A DNA stretch of 55,010 bases, taken from NCBI GenBank assembly GCA_018713365.1, contig DVOU01000049.1:1-55010 (forward strand), in the 5' to 3' direction. The stretch comes from Pullichristensenella excrementipullorum. Its GTDB lineage: Bacteria > Bacillota > Clostridia > Christensenellales > Aristaeellaceae. A program made the translations under genes and the position numbers. A model generated the notes under the pieces. The model worked only from the letters and a program-made list of their open reading frames with translations. It made no database searches and was not told where the DNA came from. This document shows positions 17,344 to 22,923 of this stretch, piece after piece (positions within the stretch are counted from its first letter, which is position 1; every line of letters begins with the position of its first letter).

Positions 17344-17843
17344 AGATCGAAAATGGCGTCGAGCGCATCGCGTGGCGATTCACCAAAGGCGAACTTAAGT
17401 CGCTTTTGACGCTCCTGGGCCGCACAGAGCTTCCCGGCACGGCCATTCGCGCCGGCATGCCCGATACGGAAACGCTCGAGGCGCTCACCGAGGCGGGCAT
17501 CGTCCTCTACTGCGGCGAGCGCGTGCTGGTGGACAGGGCCCCGGCGCGCGTCCTTGACGAGGCCGCCGCCAGCGCGCGCTTCCTTCGCCTCGAAGCGGAG
17601 GGGGGCGTGGCGCTGCTCTACCGCGGGGAAACGCTCTGCGTGCTTTTCCGGGATCCTGGCGGCGCCATGGCGCAGCTGGAACCGTTCAGAGACGTGGACT
17701 CCGCCGCGCAGCAGCTTATGTGGATCGCGGCTCAGCTGGGGAAGGTATCGCGCTGCACCCTCTCCCTGCATGGGCAGGAGGAAAGCGGCGCGGGCGACGC
17801 GGCGCAAATAACATCGCTGCTTGCGCGCCTGAAGGAACAGTGA
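17340..17843 (+). CDS. Unknown T7SS-locus protein
   Basis: A 167-residue soluble protein with no signal peptide or membrane segment and no family that I recognise. The middle alternates short strands and helices (ALTEAGIVLYCGERVLVD, GGVALLYRGETLCVLFRD), and the C-terminal third is helical. It starts at the stop of the LytTR gene (ATGA overlap) and lies ten bases before the YukD-like gene. Its place between the ATPase/regulator and the WXG genes suggests a cytosolic accessory or chaperone, by analogy with EspG in mycobacterial systems, but there is no visible sequence support for that. Confidence 0.7.
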   Translation: MKIENGVERIAWRFTKGELKSLLTLLGRTELPGTAIRAGMPDTETLEALTEAGIVLYCGERVLVDRAPARVLDEAAASARFLRLEAEGGVALLYRGETLCVLFRDPGGAMAQLEPFRDVDSAAQQLMWIAAQLGKVSRCTLSLHGQEESGAGDAAQITSLLARLKEQ

Positions 17844-17852
17844 GGTGGAACA

Positions 17853-18104
17853 ATGCAATCTATCATCGTGGAGGTCTATGTGCCGGCGACGTCGGCCAGC
17901 TATGATTTTCGCCTGCCCTCGACAGCCCGCGTCGGTGAGGTTGTGGGGGAGATGATCCGCATACTGGAGGCCACGCAGCAGAACCTGCTCTTCGACAAGG
18001 CCCACCCCGTGCTGTGCGACCGCGAGCGCGGCGTGCTGCTCAAAACGCTGGATACGGTCGCCGAGGCCGGCCTGCAGGACGGCTCGCGGCTCATCCTCAT
18101 TTGA
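17853..18104 (+). CDS. YukD/EsaB-like ubiquitin-fold protein
   Basis: An 83-residue protein that begins MQSIIVEVYVPATSASYDFRL and ends ETVAEAGLQDGSRLILI-like (TVAEAGLQDGSRLILI), the beta-grasp pattern of YukD/EsaB. These small proteins are core or regulatory parts of type VIIb systems and are not conjugated like ubiquitin. It has no C-terminal Gly-Gly. GAGGTGG lies a few bases before the ATG. It lies after the unknown gene and before the first WXG100 gene, the usual neighbourhood for the family. Confidence 0.85.
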   Translation: MQSIIVEVYVPATSASYDFRLPSTARVGEVVGEMIRILEATQQNLLFDKAHPVLCDRERGVLLKTLDTVAEAGLQDGSRLILI

Positions 18105-18169
18105 CATTTGGCTATTCACGCCCAAAAACCGTCCATTCGTCGCAAAACGCGGCGCGGTTGGCGCTGGCG

Positions 18170-18178
18170 TGTTAGTAT
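18170..18178 (+). promoter_or_regulatory. Possible extended -10 promoter before the WXG100 genes
   Basis: TG at 18170-18171, one base, then TAGTAT at 18173-18178. No good -35 box is seen. It lies in a 126-base gap with a small inverted repeat CCGTA/TACGG at 18186-18204. An extra promoter here would allow high expression of the secreted proteins. Confidence 0.3.
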
Positions 18179-18230
18179 AGAACCACCGTAAGACAAGCCT
18201 ACGGATGACCAGAGAAAGGGGTATCGGAAC

Positions 18231-18527
18231 ATGAGCATTGGAGTCTTTCTTGTACAGGCCGCGGAACTGATCCAGGCCGCCAACGAGATGAACCAGGCGA
18301 CGGAGATCTACGAAGGCGCGGTCGAGAGCTGCAAGAGCGCGGCGGCCGACCTTGCCAGCAAGTGGGAGGGCGACGCCCAGAAGGCCTTCGTCGCCCAGCA
18401 GGAGAACGCCTACAGCTGGCACAAGCAGATCCTCAGTGTCGTGCGTCAGATGATCGACGTCATCCACAAGGCGGTCGATCTCTACAACCAGATGGAAGAC
18501 GCCGTCAAGAGCGTCGTGCAGGGCTGA
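18231..18527 (+). CDS. WXG100 protein (EsxA-like), canonical WEG motif
   Basis: A 98-residue helical hairpin. The turn carries KWEGDAQKAFV, an exact WXG motif near the middle, with long amphipathic helices on both sides. WXG100 proteins are secreted as dimers by the EssC ATPase and are needed for the system to work. No YxxxD/E export signal is obvious at the C-terminus; the sequence DLYNQMED near the end could serve as one. It is the first of a series of related small genes. Confidence 0.92.
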   Translation: MSIGVFLVQAAELIQAANEMNQATEIYEGAVESCKSAAADLASKWEGDAQKAFVAQQENAYSWHKQILSVVRQMIDVIHKAVDLYNQMEDAVKSVVQG

Positions 18528-18556
18528 GCAAGCGTTGAGTAAAGGAGGATAAGACC

Positions 18557-18883
18557 ATGGCAGATCGCATTCTCGTCAGCACTCCCGAAATGGAGGCGAC
18601 CATTCAGAAGTACGAAAGCGCCCGTCAGGAGCTTCAGGACGCCTACTCCAAGCTCGACGCGGCCAAGCAGCACTTGGACAACTGCTACAAGGGCCCCGCG
18701 TATGTGGCGCTGAGCGCCAAGTGGGTGGACATCTACATGAACGTGCGCACCGCGGACAACGCCATCGACGCCAGCGTCAACGGCCTGCGCCAGACCATCA
18801 GCATGATGGAGCAAAAGGAAAGCGGCATCTCGTCCGGCTACGCCAACCTGGAGACCGGCAAGAACGCGCCCACCTATCTCTGA
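18557..18883 (+). CDS. WXG100-like protein with YKG in place of WXG
   Basis: A 108-residue protein with the helix-turn-helix layout of WXG100 proteins; the turn reads CYKGPAYVAL, so the Trp is replaced by Tyr. The second helix is followed by a longer tail (ISSGYANLETGKNAPTYL). GGAGG lies about eight bases before the ATG. It sits 29 bases after the canonical WXG100 gene and is a likely heterodimer partner or a second substrate. Confidence 0.75.
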   Translation: MADRILVSTPEMEATIQKYESARQELQDAYSKLDAAKQHLDNCYKGPAYVALSAKWVDIYMNVRTADNAIDASVNGLRQTISMMEQKESGISSGYANLETGKNAPTYL

Positions 18884-18917
18884 TCAGGAGCCGACACAGT
18901 AAAGAAGGAGACCGGCT

Positions 18918-19196
18918 TTGGCAACGTATGATTCCGCAAAAACGCGCCGGGTCGCGCGCGAGATGACACAGCTCCGGCAAACGCTGGAGATGGATGTGGA
19001 CGCCGGCCTGCGCGGGGCCTTGCCCCTCATCGCCGAACTGCGCGGGAAGACGGCGCAGGCCATGGAGGAGGCGCTGGAAGACCTTGTGCGCGCAGAGCGC
19101 GCGCTGGGGGACGAACTCGAAGCCCTCGCGCACTCGGTGAACGCCTACGCGGATCGGCTGGAGCAGGCGGACGACTGGCTCGCCAAACGGATGTGA
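18918..19196 (+). CDS. Small WXG-like helical protein
   Basis: A 92-residue helical protein. The region between the two helices reads ELRGKTAQAMEEAL, which has the Gly of the WXG turn and the following small and acidic residues but no aromatic. The second helix is long and acidic. The start codon is TTG at 18918, chosen because AAGGAG lies seven bases upstream and no ATG fits. It lies between a WXG-like gene and a 144-residue helical protein gene. A partner or targeting-factor role is inference. Confidence 0.65.
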   Translation: MATYDSAKTRRVAREMTQLRQTLEMDVDAGLRGALPLIAELRGKTAQAMEEALEDLVRAERALGDELEALAHSVNAYADRLEQADDWLAKRM

Positions 19197-19208
19197 CAGG
19201 AGGAGCGC

Positions 19209-19643
19209 ATGAGGGTCCAATGGAACAGTAACGCGGTGGAGCAGATGCGCAAGCGGCTCTGGGACGCGCGGGAGGGCTTGGAGATGTGCGAGCGTCAGGC
19301 GCGCGGCGTGCGTCTCTGCCTCGAAGACGCGAACCCGGACGGCGAGAACCGCACCCTGCGCGCATCACTGGCGCGCTTTGAGGAATGCTGCGCGCGGCTG
19401 CGCCTTCTCACCGAGCGCGTGGATGCCTACGACAGCGCCCTGCTGCGCGCGGATGACACCTTTGAGCAGGCTGAGGAGCAGGCCGTGCGCTTTGCCGAGG
19501 CTGTCGGCGTGGTCAGCTACGCGAGAACGCCCGTCAGTCGCTCGAACGGTTTCCGCTGGGAGCCTGCTTCCGTTGCCTACATGGCGAGCCTGCGCGAAAG
19601 CGCCCCGCCCATGCCGGACTGGCTGGATGCCCTTCTGAATTGA
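19209..19643 (+). CDS. Helical T7SS-locus protein of unknown function
   Basis: A 144-residue protein whose first 100 residues are mostly charged helix with several Cys and Arg residues (LEMCERQARGVRLCLE, LARFEECCARLRLL). It ends with a short Pro-rich tail (ESAPPMPDWLDALLN). No WXG motif is seen, but size and helicity fit a WXG-like or LXG-partner protein. It follows the TTG-started gene by 12 bases with AGGAGGAG before its ATG. Confidence 0.65.
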   Translation: MRVQWNSNAVEQMRKRLWDAREGLEMCERQARGVRLCLEDANPDGENRTLRASLARFEECCARLRLLTERVDAYDSALLRADDTFEQAEEQAVRFAEAVGVVSYARTPVSRSNGFRWEPASVAYMASLRESAPPMPDWLDALLN

Positions 19644-19709
19644 CACTTTCGCCCCGCGCCCCGCGCGGAGAAGACAGAACACCGGGGATGACCCGAAGGA
19701 GGAAGAACC

Positions 19710-19997
19710 ATGGCAGAATTTGACGTGACCCTTTCGGCCGTAACGGATGCCGCGAGCAACATTGCCAACTACACCGAGACCTTCCGCGAGGAAGCCGAGC
19801 AGACCTATCAGGCCGCCAAGACCCTCAGCGAGAGCTGGACCGGCGACGCTTCGCAGACCTTCATCGACAACATGGAGCAGCTCCACAACTGGATGAACGA
19901 GATGGCCGCCACGCTGGAGACCTACAGCGCCCAGCTCAACAAGGCGCGCGGCGAGTACGAAGAGGCGGACAGCACCTCCGCGGGCTACTTCAAGTGA
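19710..19997 (+). CDS. WXG100 protein (EsxA-like), canonical WTG motif
   Basis: A 95-residue protein with the classic turn SWTGDASQTFID between two helices, the best match to WXG100 in the window. The C-terminal part contains YEEAD, close to the YxxxD/E export signal of T7SS substrates, followed by a short tail. GGAGG lies nine bases before the ATG. The gene overlaps the next one by one base. Confidence 0.93.
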   Translation: MAEFDVTLSAVTDAASNIANYTETFREEAEQTYQAAKTLSESWTGDASQTFIDNMEQLHNWMNEMAATLETYSAQLNKARGEYEEADSTSAGYFK

Positions 19998-20236
19998 TGA
20001 CCCCCGAGGAGGAACGCGCGGCGCTCGCGGCAAAGACCGAGGAACTGGCGCAGACGATCGCCAAAACAGACCGACGTCTGGCCTCGCTCCCGCAAACGCC
20101 GCAGACCGCCGAGGCGCGCGAAGCGATGGAAAAACTTCTGCGCGAAATGCACCGCATGGAAGAGAACATGCGCAGGCTGCTTCGCCTGTGCGACGATACA
20201 GGATCTGAAGGAGGACCGGAAAATGGCAGTCATTGA
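19997..20236 (+). CDS. Small coiled-coil protein
   Basis: A 79-residue charged helical protein (EERAALAAKTEELAQTIAKT, then MEKLLREMHRMEENMRRLLRL) with a Gly-rich tail. Its ATG shares one base with the stop of the WXG100 gene, and no Shine-Dalgarno sequence precedes it, so it is probably translated by coupling. A GTG at 19994 is a less likely start. It overlaps the next gene by 14 bases. Its tight placement between two WXG-like genes suggests a partner or chaperone; no family was recognised. Confidence 0.65.
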   Translation: MTPEEERAALAAKTEELAQTIAKTDRRLASLPQTPQTAEAREAMEKLLREMHRMEENMRRLLRLCDDTGSEGGPENGSH

Positions 20237-20555
20237 CAACCTCAAGCTCACGCAGGAAGAGATGGAGAGCGCGATCCAGACCTTTGAAAATAAGAAAATG
20301 GCGTTGGAGAACACCTATCTGAAGATCTCCAACGAGGTGCGCACGCTGGATGGCACCTACCACGGCGAGGCCAGCGAAAAGTTCAAGGCGCAGTTCGACG
20401 CCCTGTACAAGAACCTTCAGCAGAACGAGACCGTCATGAGCAACGTCATCGCCAACCTCAAGCAGGCACTGGAAATCTACATTGGGACCATCCAAGATGC
20501 TACGAGCCAGGCGAACGCGCTGGACACCGGCACTGCGTATCAGGGCAATATGTAA
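20223..20555 (+). CDS. WXG100-like protein with YHG in place of WXG
   Basis: A 110-residue helical hairpin whose turn reads TYHGEASEKFKAQFD, a WXG turn with Tyr for Trp and the typical following acidic and aromatic residues. The C-terminal region has LDTGTAYQGNM after the second helix. GAAGGAGG lies inside the end of the upstream gene and precedes the ATG by about seven bases. Confidence 0.8.
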   Translation: MAVIDNLKLTQEEMESAIQTFENKKMALENTYLKISNEVRTLDGTYHGEASEKFKAQFDALYKNLQQNETVMSNVIANLKQALEIYIGTIQDATSQANALDTGTAYQGNM

Positions 20556-20567
20556 GCATAGGGGCAC

Positions 20568-20591
20568 GGGTCGGGGGCCTTCCCCCGATCC
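20568..20591 (+). other. Intercistronic hairpin
   Basis: GGGTCGGGGG (20568-20577) can pair with CCCCCGATCC (20582-20591) around a four-base loop, with one G-T pair. No T-tract follows, so it is more likely an mRNA-stabilising or partial-termination element than a full terminator. Confidence 0.5.
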
Positions 20592-20618
20592 GTCCCCGCA
20601 GGGAAAGGGCGGCGGCAT

Positions 20619-20918
20619 ATGAGCAGCAGTTACGATTACGATACCGCGGCCATCCGCGCGCAGGCGCGGCAGATACGGGCGTGCCGCGAAAAACTTGCGG
20701 AGACCGCCACGCCGCGGCTCCGCACCGTGCAAAGCACGCTGGAGGGCAACTTCATCGGCCGCGCGGCAGAGGCGCTCAACGAGCGCCTGGAAAGCTCGCG
20801 TCAGGAGCTGAAGCGGCTGGAGGGAGAGCTTGACATGCTCTGTTCGAGCCTGAACAGCTACGCCAACGCGCTGGAAGAGGCCGACCGCCGCGCCGCGCAG
20901 ATCATGGCCGGCGATTGA
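20619..20918 (+). CDS. WXG-like helical protein with FIG turn
   Basis: A 99-residue helical hairpin. Its turn reads NFIGRAAEALNERL, with Phe in place of Trp and Gly kept. The first helix is Arg-rich and the second is Leu/Glu-rich (LKRLEGELDMLCSSLNSYANALEEAD). AAAGGGCGG lies just before the ATG. It is the last small WXG-like gene before the candidate effector and is a plausible effector-dedicated partner. Confidence 0.72.
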   Translation: MSSSYDYDTAAIRAQARQIRACREKLAETATPRLRTVQSTLEGNFIGRAAEALNERLESSRQELKRLEGELDMLCSSLNSYANALEEADRRAAQIMAGD

Positions 20919-20951
20919 GCGCTCCGCGCAGAACGAACGCAACACAAACTC

Positions 20952-20974
20952 TGGTCTGTTCCATAAATAGACCA
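20952..20974. promoter_or_regulatory. Inverted repeat upstream of the candidate effector gene
   Basis: TGGTCT (20952-20957) and AGACCA (20969-20974) separated by 11 AT-rich bases, in an AT-rich island of about 60 bases before the gene at 21006. It could be an operator or an RNA hairpin. The ribosome binding site AAGGAGG follows at 20991-20997. Confidence 0.35.
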
Positions 20975-21005
20975 AAGTCTTTTCACAGGCAAGGAGGATG
21001 CTGCA

Positions 21006-22109
21006 ATGAGCGACCGCATTTACTACAACAGCGATACGCTCGCAGAGGCGATCACCGAGCTGAACCGGCTTTCCGGCGCTCTGGAGGAGGTCATGGGCGA
21101 CCTCGGGCGCGTCGATACGTCCGACAAGTGGTGGTCAAAGATCAACGTGTCCGGCGAACGCCTCAGCGGCAGCGCCCGCTCGGTGTTGCAGGGCATCCGC
21201 GCCAATACCGGCAAAGCGGAAGACGATGTCGATGAGATCGTCAGCGCCGTGCGCAAGACGCAGTCGCTCTTTGATGAAACGGAGGAAGGCGTCATCGCGG
21301 CGGCGGCGGCCGTCTGCCCGCTGGCGAATTTTGAATACGAAAGCCATGGCACGGGCGGCGGCAGTATCCATGGCATGGGCCCCACTTTTACGCTCCAAAC
21401 CATGGGGCCATGGTATTACGCTTATCTCAAGGACAGCGCGACCGCTTCCGCCAGCGGCTCCTGGCTCGGCCATGAGTTCGCGGACGGCCACCCGGGCGTG
21501 ACCGCGTGGATAGGTAAGGGCAGCGCCGCCTTTGAAAACGACTTTTCCTATGGCGAGGTCAACGCCTATCTGGGCAAGGTCGACGCCAACGCCAAGTTCG
21601 ATTTCAGCTTCTTCAACGGCGGCGAGAGCTGGGCGGACGGCGGGGATGGCGAAGGCTTTGCCAAGGGCTTCAACGCGGAAGTGTCCGCGGGCGTCTCCGC
21701 GCAGGCTGCGGCGGTCGATGGCAAGATCGGCTTTGGCGACGGCATGTTCGGCGGCGAGATCGCCGGCGAGGGCAGCCTCGGCAACGCCGAGCTTTCCGGC
21801 GGCGCCAAGTTCTCCGTGGGCGATGAAGGCGTGAACGCCTACGTCGAAGGCTCGGCCATCGTTTCCGCCGCCGAGGGCGAGGTCTCTGGCACGATCAACT
21901 TCTTCGGCATTGAGATCACCGGCTCAGCCAGCGGTTACGCGGGCGCGGCGGGCGTTGAGGGCGAGGCTGGCATCAAGGACGGTTCCTTCGTTCTCAAGGG
22001 CGGCGCAGCTGCGGGCATCGGCGGTTCGCTGGGCATTGAGATCGGCCTGAGCGACGAGGCGCAGGAAGCCATTGGCGAGGTCCTGGACTTCTTCACCTTC
22101 TGGGATTGA
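21006..22109 (+). CDS. Candidate T7SS effector: WXG/LXG-like N-terminus with Gly/Ala-rich repetitive C-terminal half
   Basis: A 367-residue protein. Residues 1-100 are helical and resemble the start of an LXG/WXG-type targeting domain (ITELNRLSGALEEVMGDL, then a KWWSKINVSG turn, then a long acidic helix). From about residue 140 the sequence alternates small residues in a strand-like pattern with recurring Gly and Ala (GEVNAYLGKVDANAKFDFSF, FNAEVSAGVSAQAAAVDG, GEIAGEGSLGNAELSGGAKF). It ends in a short acidic and aromatic tail, DFFTFWD. Similar glycine-rich stretches occur in the middle of polymorphic toxins, but no catalytic toxin domain is recognisable. It is preceded by WXG-like partners and followed within 11 bases by a zinc-ribbon gene and then a DUF4176 gene, the layout of an effector with accessory genes. 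The effector role is inference. Confidence 0.65.
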   Translation: MSDRIYYNSDTLAEAITELNRLSGALEEVMGDLGRVDTSDKWWSKINVSGERLSGSARSVLQGIRANTGKAEDDVDEIVSAVRKTQSLFDETEEGVIAAAAAVCPLANFEYESHGTGGGSIHGMGPTFTLQTMGPWYYAYLKDSATASASGSWLGHEFADGHPGVTAWIGKGSAAFENDFSYGEVNAYLGKVDANAKFDFSFFNGGESWADGGDGEGFAKGFNAEVSAGVSAQAAAVDGKIGFGDGMFGGEIAGEGSLGNAELSGGAKFSVGDEGVNAYVEGSAIVSAAEGEVSGTINFFGIEITGSASGYAGAAGVEGEAGIKDGSFVLKGGAAAGIGGSLGIEIGLSDEAQEAIGEVLDFFTFWD

Positions 22110-22120
22110 GGTAGCGCGCG

Positions 22121-22384
22121 ATGAGCAAATACACGGGCTTCAGCTACGACTTTACCCCGGGGGAATTTGCCTTCCTGCTCTTCGGCAAGAAGAACTGTCC
22201 GCGCTGCGGCGCGCGGATGCGGCGGATCAAGGGCTTTGAGGAGGCGGACAGCTCCATCCTTGAATCCAGAACAGAGCCCATCCACTACAAGGCCGGAACC
22301 GTCAAGCGCTACCGTTACAGCTATTCCTGCCCCCAGTGCGGCGGCGCGTATACCCTGACAGAACTCGCGGAAAAGAAAGGATGA
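22121..22384 (+). CDS. Small zinc-ribbon protein
   Basis: An 87-residue protein with two CxxC pairs, NCPRCG and SCPQCG, about 45 residues apart, a probable zinc ribbon. Aromatic residues are common between them (RYRYSYSC). It starts 11 bases after the candidate effector and ends seven bases before the DUF4176 gene. It could be an effector-associated chaperone, an immunity protein or a regulator; nothing in the sequence decides between these. Confidence 0.7.
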   Translation: MSKYTGFSYDFTPGEFAFLLFGKKNCPRCGARMRRIKGFEEADSSILESRTEPIHYKAGTVKRYRYSYSCPQCGGAYTLTELAEKKG

Positions 22385-22391
22385 GACCGAG

Positions 22392-22652
22392 ATGAAAAAG
22401 TTTCTCCCCATCGGTTCGGTGGTGCTGCTCAAGGATAGCACCAAGCGCGTGATGATCGTGGGCCTGAAGCAAAAGCAGGCGGGCGCGGACAAGATCTGGG
22501 ATTACAGCGGTTGCCTGTTCCCGGAAGGCATCCTCGACCCGGACAAGCTCTATATGTTCGACTCGGAACAGATCGAGCGGCTCTACTTCATCGGCCTGCA
22601 GGATGCGGAGAGCATGACGTTCCTGCGCAATGTCGGCCAGATGGAGAAATAG
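22392..22652 (+). CDS. DUF4176 protein
   Basis: An 86-residue protein that starts MKKFLPIGSVVLLKDSTKRV and has the compact beta-rich pattern of DUF4176 (MIVGLKQKQ, then YSGCLFPEGILDPDKLYMFD). Members of this family are often found beside LXG/WXG secretion genes in Bacillota, where small neighbours help target the effector. The close coupling to the two genes upstream supports an accessory role in export of the 21006 product. GAGACCGAG lies before the ATG. Confidence 0.85.
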   Translation: MKKFLPIGSVVLLKDSTKRVMIVGLKQKQAGADKIWDYSGCLFPEGILDPDKLYMFDSEQIERLYFIGLQDAESMTFLRNVGQMEK

Positions 22653-22923
22653 GCGATCCAATATGCTCAGGTCAAGGGGGATGCGCCCATGACTTTTGGC
22701 TCCGCGAAAGGAAAACAGCTCTTACAGGGAGGCGTTTTGCGTCGCCCTGTTCGGTGCGTTTTGGAAAGAGCCTCTCCTTTGTGCAAAAGGGAAAACAATG
22801 ACTGTCGTTCATGCCCGCGGACCGGCGGTGCGCTGTCAGCGCGCGCAGGCCCGTATGGACAGACGTCAACGGTTTTTACATAGATGGCGACACCCGATCA
22901 CATCAAGTTTGGAGGATCAGCAG
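22653..22923 (+). other. 271-base gap before the large MBG-repeat gene
   Basis: No credible gene was found; the frames open here show no ribosome binding site. A small hairpin CCTTT/AAAGG is possible near 22779-22793. TTTGGAGG at 22909-22916 is the ribosome binding site of the next gene. No clear promoter was seen. Confidence 0.4.

Noticed and set aside
19640..19668. TTGACA at the end of the 19209 gene, considered as a promoter for the next WXG100 gene
   Set aside because: The sequence 17 bases downstream is GC-rich with nothing like a -10 box.
22689..22883. Short plus-strand frame of 64 codons in the gap before the MBG gene
   Set aside because: No ribosome binding site, a composition typical of chance frames, and no match to any small T7SS protein type.
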